A stretch of DNA of 64,000 nt from Saccharina japonica (GCA_008828725.1 MEHQ01003893.1:62001-126000); one strand, 5' to 3'. Positions 42,150 to 54,180 are shown, counted from the first letter of the stretch. Program-made: numbers and translations. Notes: generated by a model from the letters alone, not told the origin.

Positions 42150-42278
42150 ATGTTAGGACTGATTGAGAAGACAGACCCAGACACAGGATCGGTGTTGATG
42201 ACGGCGGCAAGAAATGGAGACATCGAGTTCTTCAGGGCGGTGGTTACGTGCTTGAAGGAGCATTTAACATCCGGGCAG
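42150..42278 (+). CDS. Ankyrin-like exon, copy 8
   Basis: ATG after GTTAG. Head MLGLIEKTDPDTGS, then VLMTAARNGDIEFFRAVV and TCLKEHLTSGQ, donor CAG|GTACGT. The terminal E of SEQ is G. Frame intact. Confidence 0.75.
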
Positions 42279-43689
42279 GTACGTCTGAATCAGCCATGTT
42301 TTTTGTGTCGGACACAAAAATAAACGCACACATGTATTCGGCAACATGTTTGAGGCTGAGCTGGCTCTTAACTCAAATATCGTGGCAATACAATCTCTTT
42401 TTCGCTGTTCATCGTGGTATACCCACGACAAGGGACTGTCAATCGCCCGTACCTCCAGTGTTTCTGTAAATCAGGTTTTAGGTAAGTTTATCTCGTAGAA
42501 GTGTTCTGGTATGAATCTTCAAAAACCACAGGTAAACCCTTACCGCGGCATGCGTTTCATAGTTCATGCACGGACAGCAATGGTTTTGCGACATTATTTT
42601 TGCATCATTTCAATGGGCATATTAAACCAAAATGGTGGGGGTATAAATCGCCAGTTTAATACATAGTGGTTGTCGTACACTGCCCTTGTGGTTCGAGCTT
42701 GTTGTAAATCGTGAAGGATTTCATGTGCCACTGGCCTAAATTGTTTCATATATCACAAAATGTCATATACTGTTCGTTGTATACCTCTACATGCTCGGGT
42801 CGATATTTCGACCAGAGTGAACGAAACACGATTTGGAGATTTTCATATCCGAAGATGATTGCCGAAAGCGACCAACAAAAGGCTTCCGCCGACATACTTA
42901 GCGCTGTCATTTTTCAAGCGCAGGTTGACGCTTCAGTGTTCCTATGAGCACTAGAGTTCAAGTGGTCGCAACCACAGCTTTAAGGACGGCACGATGGCAG
43001 GCCCTTGTCACATGTGCACGCCCTTCACACTAATATATGCCTTTCATGACCGATCTCGGGCTTGTGTGCTGTTTGTACTTGTCAACGAGATGGGTATTCA
43101 CGTCAATTTGTGATGATAGCTATATTTCAAGCTTGACGTCGGGGGCATGGCCAGAGTGAATCGTAACGTCAACGAAACACCTACATGTTGATGTTTGTGA
43201 AGTTGCCTCCCTCAGCAGGTATTTCGGCGACCATGCAATGGCTACTTGTTTTTTCGTCGTGAGATTCTCTGCACAACAACAGTTGCAAGCACAAACCAAG
43301 GCGACATCTACAGGTCCTTTAGGGCGTGTTGATAAAACCCTACTAACCGCCTGTGCGTGGAGCACTCACGACAGACCGCTAAAGCCGAAGATTGCAATTA
43401 GCATTGTGGTGCATATTCCTGAACGAACGTGAACGTCAATTACCAAGGATCGATAAATCAAATTGGCGAGCATATATATGTCCGAGGCGTTGTTATCGAC
43501 AGTGAAAAGCGCAACGCTACTGCCGTTGATGTCACTTAACATGCGTCCACATTACACACTGATGACACAGACTCGATGACGGTTTTTCGGATTTCAAGCA
43601 TTTCAGATAAGGTAAAAATGCTTAAACTCGTTTGCGTCGAGCCGCGTATATCGTTCGCCCCACGTTCGACAGCCCTTGTATGTCATAGT

Positions 43690-44368
43690 ATTTCGACGTC
43701 AATTGGTCGGTAGAGTGTGTACACCGGTTCGGCTCCCGGCCCTCTCGTGTGGTGAAGAGGCTCCCCCGGAGGCAAGTTTTATTTCGTGACTTTACTTCAC
43801 TACATTAGAGGTAAACAATGCGTTGACTTGGGGGTATTTCAACGGCAATTAGCTCATGGGTTGAAAAAGGGAAAACCACAATAACCGAAAACATACAAAA
43901 TTGTTCAGGAGGAGTCCGCATATACAAATCTATCAATGGCGCAAGGCTACTCTGTTTGTTGTACTCATGGTCTTCTTATTTCTCTCCCCGCCCCCCTGTT
44001 ATTGTCTGTTATGCGTGCGCTATCACGGCACCGTGCTTTTGGATACGCTTTGGTGGTATATTGTGAGAGGTTATGGCGTGGTGTTCAACAATAGTCACCA
44101 CACTGGCAACCCGTGCCCCGCAATAATCCAGTGGCGGTTTACTGGCAGAACATATGGGACTAGCGCCCAGCCCCAACACAGAGTTCAGCCGTGCAGAGAG
44201 TCTCAGTTTGGGACAAGCAGTACACCATGATTTCGCGCAAGAAACGTCATGGGGCAAATGGAGGTGTCATTGAGAAAGGAGATCACGCTTGGTACAGTGA
44301 CCCATTTACCACAGGTGTTGCGTGACGTTTGTGTGTTTATATTCCAAGGGGAATATAGCATAAAGCGG
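43690..44368 (+). repeat. Block B, copy 3 (right half only)
   Basis: Begins at TATTTCGACGTCAATTGG, as at 18590, and runs to AAAGCGGCATGAAC. Lacks the left ~800 bp seen in copies 1 and 2. Its ATAAAGCG (44360-44367) is the unoccupied form of the hAT-like insertion site at 19254-20044. Confidence 0.55.
43901..44230 (+). CDS. Block B conserved peptide, copy 3
   Basis: 109 codons; ATG at 43901. A hydrophobic stretch KATLFVVLMVFLFLSPPPC is followed by WYIVRGYGVVFNNSHHTGNP, then IQWRFTGRTYGTSAQPQHRV. It is the most complete of the three and lacks internal stops. Could be a small membrane or secreted protein, or an exon. Function unknown. Confidence 0.35.
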   Translation: MFRRSPHIQIYQWRKATLFVVLMVFLFLSPPPCYCLLCVRYHGTVLLDTLWWYIVRGYGVVFNNSHHTGNPCPAIIQWRFTGRTYGTSAQPQHRVQPCRESQFGTSSTP

Positions 44369-45735
44369 CATGAACCACTGCTTCGCTCGCAACTTATTAT
44401 CAAGTTTTTTCGGCGAAACGAGCTCGGTAGTTAATACATTTTGCCATTTGTCCAACGTGGCTGGTGTTCGAATATCACTGCTTTATGTTGTCTGCTTTCT
44501 GTGACCGTGACTGCGATTTGTACCTTATTTGTCCATTCTCTTATCTAGCGTTTCTGAAAGTAGCTATTATCGGCTACTCGTTGCGGAATTGTGCACTCAC
44601 CAAGCGAGTGATTAATTACTCGGCGATCGATCACTGATTTTGATTACCAATCTACCAATAGAGTGCCAACGTACCTGCAACTCAGAGTATAGCAGTGTTG
44701 TAGGCGTATATTCCCTTGTACGCGGTTGAGGTGGAGCATGAAGCTAGACTGGGATATCGGATGAATACATCGGAAATCTGGCTCAGTCGTTTCGTGAAAA
44801 CATTGGATTACTCGTAGTAAGAGCCGGGTTTATCACATTAAACTGCGCTTTTCGTAATAGTCAGGGTCGCAGTTGGGCTACTCGTAGCAGCTGTGGTCAC
44901 AGTTTGGATACTCGTTCGTAGTAACCAGGATACTTCCAGAGGAAGCGGGGAATGCATTACTACTCTTTACTCGTACATGCGGATGTTGGGTTAGTCTCTT
45001 ACATTATACGCTGTACGGAGTATCAGCTGTACGAGCGTGAGTGATTTTAAGTGTAAATCTTTATTCTTGCAACGGTTTCACCTGAGAGTAGTTTTCGGAG
45101 GGTCCTCCGTTGTGACTCCTCACCAAGTTCAGCGTCCACGCCTGTACCTCTGTGCTGCTCCGCGCGTGATCGTGGAGAGTTCACCAAATCCGCAGTGAAG
45201 CTTCGTCCGGCGGTGGGGTTTGGTGCCTGTTGGCCAGCGGTGTGCCACTATGATTAGAAGACGGGGAGAACGGCTTGAGCGGGGGGCTTGCTAATTCCTC
45301 CCGTTCGCGCTGTTGTTCGTTTTACCGTTTTTCGTCTTCTGGGTATGATGATTTAAGTTTTGTTTGTAGAGTTCAGAGACTCGTCGACGCCATTATGGAG
45401 GTCGCCTCCTCAGATGATGTCGGCCGTGTCGGGGGCTTGAGCAGGGTTGGCCGAGGCCTTGACGCGCACTCTTCTTTCTTATATGTGGCAAGGAGGTGCC
45501 TCCACAAAACCTCCCTCGCATCTCGCAAGGAGATATCTCATAAGTAGAGTGTGGGAGTGGGGGTCGTTCTGGTGGAGGACCCTTCGCTCCCTGGTAGCGT
45601 TCTGGGCTTGTATTCCCAAACGTCAACCATATGAAGACCATCCATGATGGCAGGTCTCGTAGACCGGACGTTCGTTAACGTATCTTCATGATTGGCATTT
45701 GTGATCAGAGGTTGACGGTGTCTACGTACCCTATC
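44369..45735. other. Unassigned insertion between array units
   Basis: Array sequence stops near 44368 and resumes at about 45738 (CCTCCACATTTCGCTGTTTATCGTGG). The insert has TACTCGTAGTA-type motifs (44811, 44878, 44908) and an inverted pair GGAGGGTCCTCC (45097) / GGAGGACCC (45574). ORFs up to 90 codons (45275-45547) show nothing recognisable. Confidence 0.35.
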
Positions 45736-46892
45736 CTCCACATTTCGCTGTTTATCGTGGTATACCTACGATATGGCACTGTCAATCGCGCGCACTTCCA
45801 GTGTTTTTTTTAATCAGGCTTTGGGTAAGTTTATCTCGTAGAGGTGTCCCAGTATGGACCCTAAGAAACCACAGGTGAACCCTTACCGTGGCATGGGTTT
45901 CATAGAGTAAATAAACGGACAGCACACGTTTTGCGACATTGTTTTTTCATCATGTTCATGGGCATGTAAACCAAAACGGTATAGACCGTCAATTGAATAC
46001 ACAGGGGTTTTGATACATTGCCCTTGTGGTTCTATCTTTTCGTAAACTGTGGAGGATTCTATGTGCCTCTGGCTTACATAGGATGATATATGACTGAATG
46101 TCACATCGTGTTCGTTGTATATAGGTATAAATGCTCGGGTCGATATTGTAACTAGGTTGAACAAAAAACGATTTTGGGGATTGTGAAATGCAAAGATGTT
46201 TGCCGATAGGGACCAACAAAAGGCTTTCGCCGACCTTCTTATCACTGTTATCTCCTAAGCACAGGCCGACGCTTCAGTGTTCCTATGATCACTAGAGTTC
46301 AAGCGTTCACAGCGATAGCTCTGTGGACGATACCATGGAAGCCTCTTGTCACATGTGGGAGCCCTTCACACTTAGATATGCCTTACAGCACAATCTCGGG
46401 GTTGTGTGCTGTTAGCATTTGTAAACAGGATGGGTATGCACGGTGTTTTGGTATCATCGCTATATTTCAAGCTTGATGTTGAGGGCATGACCGGCGTGAA
46501 TCGTAACCTGAACGGAAAACATACATAATGATGTTTTTGAAGTTGCCTCCTTCAGCAGGTACTTCGATGACCATGCAATGGCTACCTATTGTTTTGTTTC
46601 AAGATGGTCTGCACTACTACAGTTGCGGGCACAAAACAAAGGCGACGGCCACAGGGCATTTGGGGCGCCTCTATACAAAATACACCCACCGTCTGTGCGT
46701 GGATCACCACTACAGACCGCCGAAGCAAAAAACTGCAATTTGCATAGTGTTTGATATTCCTGCACAAAAGTGAACGTTAAGGTAATCAAGTATCGATACA
46801 CCAAATTGGCAAACATATATTTGTAAAGTGTTGTGGTCTACCGTAATGATCGCAACACTACGTGCGTCGATGTCACTTAACATGCATCCACA

Positions 46893-47105
46893 TTACACAT
46901 TGATGAAACAGAGTCGATGGTGGCCTTCCTGATTTCAAGCGTTTCAGGTACGTTAGAAATACCTAGGTTCGACAACTCGTTTACATCGACCAACGGATAT
47001 TGTTGGCCACGCTTTCGACCATCCGTGTATTGCAACCGAAACGCTTGGAGACCTCTCTGCAAGTGCTGTGATCCTTCGACATTATCTAGCCCAAAGGTAC
47101 GTTAA
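46893..47105 (+). other. Conserved-frame block E, + reading
   Basis: Open frame LHIDETESMVAFLISSV then SFTSTNGYCWPRFRPSVYCN to KVR. Related frames occur at 57890 (SSDNSLSCSHGCCWP), 59231 (SSDNALAFSHGYCWP) and 61272 (SSDNSLASIHRCCW). The minus strand is equally suggestive, with ELSNLGISNVPETLEI here and ELSELGIRTLSEMLEF at 57930. Strand therefore undecided; candidate exon or relic. Confidence 0.3.
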
Positions 47106-47116
47106 ATACGACGGGC

Positions 47117-47329
47117 GGAAACATTTTGACGAAACCGGGGGTGCCATGCACTGTGGGATGCATTGTTGCTGACCCATTTTCGTATTTCGACACTTTTCTA
47201 TGGCCCAGCATACGCATGCATAAGATACCCACACCATGGGGTGGTACGTTTGTAATACGAACGGCTTCCCTCGCCGTTGGAGTTAAAATTGCATCATTTA
47301 CGAAACCCTTCGCCAAGCAAAGAGTTTAA
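47117..47329 (+). other. Conserved-frame block F
   Basis: Open frame with TKPGVPCTVGCIVADP and then TPWGGTFVIRTASLAVGVK to FTKPFAKQRV. Other units give TKTGVPCAVGCIFVDP (5110), NPGVPCAVGCIVADP (61520) and TSSLAVEGDLVPFAKAYAEQ (40030). Sits 90-100 bp before each ankyrin exon. Could be a preceding exon; no donor is convincingly conserved. Confidence 0.3.
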
Positions 47330-47419
47330 TATGTAACTTCCAGAACCCGATAATCAACGTTTTTTCAATGACGCGGTCTGTTTGTTTCTCACGCTTGCCT
47401 ACATCAATATCGTCGTAAG

Positions 47420-47548
47420 ATGGAAGGGTTGTTAGTGACGACAGATTCCTTCGCAGGATCGGTGTTGACGACGGCGGCAACAAGTGGAGACATCGAGGTT
47501 TTCAGGACGGTTGTTACGTTCTTGAAGGACAATTTAACATCGTAGCAG
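47420..47548 (+). pseudogene. Ankyrin-like exon, copy 9, with in-frame stop
   Basis: ATG after GTAAG. Head MEGLLVTTDSFAGS, then VLTTAATSGDIEVFRTVV and TFLKDNLTS. The codon expected to be GAG is TAG (47543-47545), next to last before the donor CAG|GTGCGT. If spliced as proposed it would truncate the product. Confidence 0.7.
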
Positions 47549-47985
47549 GTGCGTGTGAATCAGCCATTTCGTCATATTGGGCCCAACAATTAGGGTCAAT
47601 TTAATGGGCAACACGTTTTAGGCTGCGCTGGCTTTCTACCTAAATATCGTGGGAATATCTGGTACAGGTGTTTCAGTATGGATCTTCAGAACTCATAGGT
47701 GCAACCGTAACGTGGCATTCGTTTTATAAAGTAAATACATGGACAGCAAAAGTTTTGCGACATTTGTTGTGCAACATATTCATGGGCATATATACAAAAA
47801 CTGTATATATCGTCAGTTTAATACGCAGTGGTTGTTGTACATTGCCCTTGTGGTTCGAGCTGTTCGAAAACCGTGAAGGAATTAATGTGCCACTCGCATA
47901 AGTCGTTTGATATATCACGGAATGTCAAATGCCGTTCGTTTTACCTACATTATTAAATGCTGATATGATATATTTCTGTAATTGA

Positions 47986-49770
47986 GTAGCGCTATCCAGA
48001 TCGTTTCGGCCGTATGTTGCCCTGTGGGTAAGTAGACTAGGTGCCACAACCCGAAGAACACTTGGTCCCGTGACCCAGTCAGCCGTGGCCGTAGCACTAT
48101 CCAGACGCTGTTCTGGCAGCCAACTAGCCAGCCTACCTGCTGACTTAAAATGTTTGAATACTATTCTGGTAGCTAATTGGTTGCCCTAATCCATGCCAGT
48201 GGTCGCTGGCTCTTTCTGGATGATCGGTGCTGAAAAGAGCCACCGACGATCCGCCACACCCGGGGATGATAGTGTCCTATTCCCGGATTTAAAATCCCTC
48301 CTCATCCCTACAACTCGGACCAACCCGGGACAAAAACGGTGATTTCCCGGGTCGACATTGCCCCGCACGGTATGGAAACCTTACACCCATCCGGTGATCT
48401 ATGATTGGCTGAGGCTCAGGGAGCCAGCGGCACCCGGGGACGATAAGGTCCCATCCCCGGACAAGAAACCCTTCCATGCATCTAAAATTTCCACGATTCG
48501 GGGACGGTAACGGACATCGCCCGGGTCGACCCCGCGCCGAAAGGTGTGGAAAACCCAGCCACTCGGGCTAATGTACGCTTGTCTGGATCTCATGGAGCCA
48601 GCACGCAGGGAGTGTGGTCTCGAGGGTCTCTTCGCACCCAGGGATGATATGATACTATCTCCGAGTCAGAAGTCCTTCCATACGTCTACAACTGTAAATA
48701 CCCGGGGACGCAAATATACATCTCCCGGGTCGATACGCCCCCACAAGGTGTGAAACCCCCAACCCCATAGGTGAATAAAAAATCCACGGCTGCCTGCCCC
48801 TCCTTTAGCCAGTGTGCGGCGAGAGTTGCCTCTTGGAGCAACGCCGAATCCCCGCCGCACTCTGGGATGATAACGTCTCATCCCCGGTTCAGAAATCCTT
48901 TACCGGTGCCGACAACGTCCCGCGAGGTGTGGAACCCCCACCACCTCTGGATGATTGAGGATTTAGCTGGGGCGCTGGAGTTCATAGAGGCATCACGGAG
49001 CGATTGTCGCCCCCCGGGGCAACGGCGAGGCCCCGCCGTACCCGGGGATGATGAACTCCAACTTCCGGGTGAGAAATCATTCCATACATCTACAACTCCA
49101 ACGACACGGGGAGGCAAACGGACACCCCCCCGGTCGATTCGACCTCACAAGGGGTTGAAGCTCTACGCCACTGGCTAGTTTACACTCTACGGTTGCCTGG
49201 CCCTCATAGAGTCAGCCTGGGGCGAGAGTTGCCCCTCGGGGCAACGTCGAAGTCCCGCCGAACCCGGGTGTGATAACGTCCCATTTCCGGTTCAGAAATC
49301 CTTCCATAAATCTACAACTCCAACAACCCGGCGACGAAAACAGACATCCTCCATGTCGATACCACCTCGCAAGGTGTGGAAACCCCAATTCCACGGACTG
49401 ATATACCGTTGGCTGGCTCTAATGGAGCCAGCGTGCGGCGAGAGATGCCCCTCTGGGCAACGGCGTGGTCCGGCTGCACCCGGGGATGATATCGGCCCAT
49501 CACCGGATTAGAAGTCCCTGCGGACATCTACCCCTCCAACAACCCTTGGACGCCAACAGACACCCCCCGGTTCAATACCACCCGTTAAGGTGTAAAAAAC
49601 CCAAACCCACGGGCTGATTTACGTTTTGGTTGGGAATCATGGTCAATGTTGCTCTGCACCCGGGGATGGTATGGCCCAATGTCCGAATCTTATATCCATC
49701 AGTACATGTACACCTTCAACAAAACCGGACACCCCCCGGGTCGATACCGCCCCGCATGGTGGTTCTATTG
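47986..49770 (+). repeat. GC-rich satellite-like modules (composite block B)
   Basis: Eight module starts at about 48262, 48433, 48637, 48861, 49041, 49263, 49481 and 49661, spaced 171-224 bp. The extra module compared with 26341-28020 lies near 49200 (CAGCCTGGGGCGAGAGTTGC). Confidence 0.75.
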
Positions 49771-49939
49771 TTTCGGTCCAGAGTGGTAAATCACAGCACA
49801 CTGTTAATGCGAGTACTATGTACCACACCAGGAACTTACATGCTACTATGGGCAACGCAAAGCTAGCGTCACAAGCAGAGCCGTGGCGGTACCGCTAGGT
49901 ACTATTAAATATTAGCAGTTTGAATCGTAGCCCTTGGTA

Positions 49940-50130
49940 CACACCTGTCTACACATTAAACCCGTTCTTCCTTCCCATCTACATCAGTAGTACACCAAGT
50001 GACTGTGATAATTACTAATCCTGGAGAGATACACATTATGTTGTCACAGACTGTGCGACAGATAAAAAACAACACAAATAAAGGTAAATAAATGGGTAAA
50101 GCAAGGGGAAGGCCTACGTTCCGGGTACGA
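49940..50130 (+). repeat. Tail repeat T3 (unoccupied LTR insertion site)
   Basis: Contains GTAGTACACCAAGTGACTGTG at 49988 in place of the LTR insertion seen at 28228/32602. Confidence 0.7.
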
Positions 50131-50689
50131 GAACACAACGACACGAGCCAAACGAAAAACATTAAAATCAAGACAATAAAAACAAAACAAGTTATGAAAT
50201 GAAACATAATACAAATCACGCTGGGAGACAGGAGCGCTCCTATTTAATAGAAGAAAAGCATACGTGCTCAGGAGGATCAGGCAACTGCTGCAAGGGCGAA
50301 GCAACACAAAGAAGAAACAGGGAAATGAGAAACAGGGAAAAACGAGGCAAATAACAAGAAAGAACACACAAGAGAGAAAGGAGAAAAATAGTTATCAAGG
50401 CGGTAATAGTAACATGCCCGAATTCCAGTCTCTGCTATGAAACCGATACGGGGACCATGCCACACCATCTGCCTTGTCCTTCATACTCTGGTGTCAAGAG
50501 TCGGTACTACCGCTGCCGCGCCCCCCCAGTTCATAACTTAACAAGAAACAAACAAACAAAATAAAACAAGTAATAGGATTCAAGGGCAATAAAATCGTCT
50601 AACTAATACCTTGACACATGATCTACTATTTTGTTTCTGAATTCGTCGACAGCTGTATCAGTACGGCTGCCATTCATTTTTCGCCTCTC

Positions 50690-52345
50690 TTGGCGTCCTT
50701 AGCTGCATGCCGTAGCCAGCTCCTCTGCGCTTTACTCCTGTGCCACCTCGACACGAAATGATCCGCCGTTCTAACGTCCCCCCGATACCACTTACCACTC
50801 TTAGCGGATGCAACACCGTCTCTACTCCGACCCGCGAACGGGAGCTTTCGGTAGAGCCCTCTGTCCCCTGAAAAACGAAGTCATCTGCTAGATATTGCGC
50901 CCACCGTTCGTTTCTTGTCCGCCAGGTTTCGGTTATTCCCCACGGACAATCGTCCCAAACAACCCACCCGCCGGGTCAGCCGCTTATTTGCCGTCCGCTG
51001 TACGGCCCCCGCAACGCGGGGGCGTCGCTTGCGGATAGCCTTCCCAATGCTCTCGCATTGGGCCTTCTTGATAGCCTTGGCGTACGACATGATATAGTCC
51101 GTGCGTTGTCGGCGCTGGAACACAATGATCCGTACGAGAAGGTTGTGATGTGCCGTTCGAAGTTCAGCGAAGCGATCCTGGTCATTGGTTCACATCACAC
51201 CCCCGTACAGCAGTGTCTCCATCTCCTCGGCCTTTAGCATGCACACATTTTCAGTGAGCGGGGCATCCTCCATGTATACCTTCTCCCGCTCTAAGCGATT
51301 ACAGCATGCCCTTGCGAGTCGGATCCGCCTTTTGATCTCTGGCATCATGTCCGCGCCTGCGACAAGACCCTCAGGTACGAAAACTGCATCGTCTGTTATG
51401 TACCTCTGGCCCGCTGCTTCGATGACGAGCGGTGAAGTCCTGGCTTGGGGTCCGCAGCAGCATTGTCTCCATTTTTTTCGGATACGTTTGTATCTTGTCG
51501 ACAGCTCTTCTTTTCAGATAGTATGGGATGAAAGAGTGGAAACACCTCCACGGAGGTGCTTCCGCTCCGTCGGCGAAAACAGCCCCAGAGTGGTGACATC
51601 TCGTACATGTCACCTACTCTGTGTTATTTTCTCCGGCGATAAAGAAGAACTATCTACGTATACGTTCTGTGGCTTCCATGAACTACACACTCTTAATAGT
51701 AGTAGTATCGCATGGAGCATGTGAAACAAAATATAACAACAATATTTTGTGCCCGTGGGGCGGGTGGGTGGCGTCTCAACTCATCCTCTTGTTTCTATCT
51801 TCGTTCGAAGAAGAAGCAAAGGCTTGCTGAGTGATCTAGCTGAACTATCAGACTGCCTAGGATGAGGCCTTACCTCGAGGCGGGGATAGGGGATGGTTTT
51901 CAACCTTTCCCTATTTCCGTCTTCGAGGATCCGGTCAGACCTGCTTCGAAAACGGTCACAATGACGGTCATTATCTTCGCAAGCCCTTCGTCGGAGTAAC
52001 AATGCCTGCGCGGTCGGCGTACAGCATGCCCCCATCATGCTCTCCGTGCATGTGCTAGTGGGTCACCCTTCACGCCGTCCTCCCCGAGGTCCTCCTCGAG
52101 GATAACCAAGTCCCTCGATATGTCTTGTTCCTCACTGAAGCGATTAGCACGGTGTGTATCACAGCAGCGAACGCATTGAACAGAAACGGCGACAGCACAT
52201 ATCCGCGCCGCAGCTACTGAGTGACCTCAAACCCGTCAGAGTGCTCACGGTCATTCGTACGCACGCAAGCTCGAATGCCTTCGTGGAATTGGAAAACAAC
52301 GGTTAACATATTCTCTGGTATGCCAAAGCGTTGACAATCACATAC
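50690..52345 (-). pseudogene. Non-LTR reverse transcriptase relic, copy B
   Basis: Parallel to 33310-34560. The 5' side preserves more RT sequence: GIPENMLTVVFQFHEGIRA and, after a stop, RRGYVLSPFLFNAFAAVIH. The catalytic box reads YADR (52010-52021), a second loss of the same aspartate. Downstream are QRRQRTDYIMSYAKAIKKAQ and a broken C-terminus. Interrupted by the insert at 51487-51930. Confidence 0.7.
51487..51930. other. ~445-bp insertion within LINE relic B
   Basis: Copy A runs directly from CAGATAC into GGTAAGACCTGC (34133-34150); copy B has GGATAC, about 445 bp, then GGATCC and GGTCAGACCTGC. A GGATAC/GGATCC pair might be a mutated duplication. Contains the perfect hairpin CACCTCCACGGAGGTG (51544-51559). 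No inverted ends seen; could also be a deletion in copy A. Confidence 0.45.
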
Positions 52346-52769
52346 AAAGTCAAACAGTGTACGTCTACGAAGTATATATAACACAGCCACCGACGGACAG
52401 AGTAGTAATAATACCAGGTTGTAGTCTACTACTGCTGCTGTAATAACGATAATAGTAGGACTTTGTTTATCTTTCCCCCCGTCGTCCTATGCCGGTGTCT
52501 GACTCTTTTTTCTTCGTGTTGCCTCACTCGTGCAGCAATTATCTGTCCCTCTTGGGCCCGTGTGCTTTTCTTCTATTAACAGGACCGGTAAGACTCCGAT
52601 TTCGCCAGTTAGGTTGGGAGTTGACTCTACAGTTGTACACGGGTCTTAATGTGCGATTACCGTTGGAGCAGCCCCGGAGGTCTTCCCCCTCTCCACACCC
52701 CTTCTCCGGGTGGGGGGTAGCTTATTGATATCATACAATTTCGAAAGCAGAGTGCAAAGAACGCCGCAC

Positions 52770-52945
52770 CCGGTATTTCTACTCAACTGCATCATCATCA
52801 CACCCAGTCAGTTTCTGTCCTGATTCCTAATCCTAGAGAGGTACAAATAATGTGGTCACGGACTGTGAGACCGAGAATAAAAAACACAAAATACACGCGA
52901 ATTAATGGGTAAATCGCGTGAAATGCCAACGTACCGGGTATCAGG
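52770..52945 (+). repeat. Tail repeat T4
   Basis: Best-preserved tail: CTGTCCTGATTCCTAATCC, TAGAGAGGTACAAAT, ATTAATGGGTAAATCGCGTG and AAATGCCAACGTACCGGG. Confidence 0.6.
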
Positions 52946-53040
52946 CGAACCACCATCAGATGGTGAGACACCTTGCCGACACAGATAAGACAGACACTGC
53001 TGCGGTAGCGAATACCTGAATGGTTGGCTCTGGTCGGTGT

Positions 53041-53345
53041 GTGTGTATGTGTGTTCTTCACATTAAACATTCCTTTCTACCCGTCGACATCCAGCACACC
53101 CAGTGTCCGTGCCGATTCATCATCCTAAAAAGGGACGAGTTCTGTGGTCACGAAACTACGACACAGAGATACTACGCTCAGTATAGTAAGCAGAGCAGAC
53201 AATGCAATGCCATATACGACAGGCAAGACCTACCCGGCTAGCAATCCAGGTGCATGCAAGAGAAAAAAAGAGAAAAGAAAAAAAAAAGCGAAAAGGAAAA
53301 ATAATAGGAAGTAAACATACTGAAGCAAATCAACAACCAAGCAAC
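53041..53345 (+). repeat. ~300-bp insert with diverged tail repeat T5
   Basis: Not in composite block A (35165). Starts with a TGTGTGTATGTGTG run and includes CACCCAGTGTCCGTGCCGATT, a diverged tail. It ends in an A/G-rich tract (53260-53310). Possibly a retroposed tail. Confidence 0.4.
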
Positions 53346-53984
53346 CAAACAAAAGCTACTTGCTGAACACGAGACCCAATAATAAGCCGTACCAGAGGTA
53401 CTGGCATAACTTGCCCGCTGGTAACTTGCAGTCGATTCGCCTGTTATGTGCAAACGCAGAGACGAAAACGCTACACAACTGCAACCACCTCATCTACGTA
53501 CAGCACAGTATTTAGGAGTACATTGGATGGTGCAGATAGAACTCCAGACAGCAGCCAGCCTTTGTATGTAGTCAATAGCCACCAGTTGGTTAGTTGTGGT
53601 AAAGGGGGGGGGGCTCTATCTGGTACAGCAGTAGTTGATGAGTGGATACCCGCGGTTTCCATTAAAATGGTTATTACCAGGGATACTGCTTGCTGCTGTA
53701 TACAGAGCACTGCTTTTTTATTTTTGATACTACTCACTGCTATACAGTACTGGACACCTACTATGAAACAGGCTCACAAGTAGGCCAGGCTGACATTTAG
53801 AGAAATTCGAAACTCGCGAGTCACTATCTTGAGATTCACCCTTACTCGAATAGGAAGTCCCGCCTGGACCATATTTTCTGCATCATAATACGAGTATGCG
53901 TCCTGTACTGCTGTACTCCTACTACATAACTTTTCGCGATGACAATTCAACACCATTTTATACTTTATACTGGTAATATTCCAT

Positions 53985-54180
53985 ACAGCAGTTAGACGCG
54001 AGTCAACGAGGGAAGAAGGTGCTGAAATATTCTGCGATAAAAATGCAAGGCACGTACTGGCACCGTAGGGGGAAGGGGGGAGAAGAGCCTACTTAGTGAC
54101 CCCAAATCTGAGTGACTACTAAAAAGGGATGGGGTAAACAAGGGCGGAGATAATAAATGGGATGGGAAAAAAAAAAACAA
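53985..54180 (+). repeat. R retroposon-like repeat, copy 4
   Basis: Orthologous within the composite blocks to copy 3; ends GATGGG followed by an A-rich tail (54165-54200). Confidence 0.6.

Larger units (their letters stand above)
38859..43689 (+). repeat. Array segment 5
   Basis: Two complete units with a 1958-bp period (ankyrin exons 40192 and 42150), then a partial third ended by block B at 43690. The best-preserved local example of unit order: block C (39040-39240), a splice-acceptor-like TCTCAGCAG (39265), block D, block E, block F, ankyrin exon, then blocks with ATGGGACTGTC and GCATGCGTT. Confidence 0.75.
45736..47985 (+). repeat. Array segment 6
   Basis: One unit with the nonsense-bearing ankyrin exon at 47420. 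It runs into satellite modules at about 47986 exactly as segments 3 and 4 do, so array and satellite were joined before the duplications. Confidence 0.7.
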
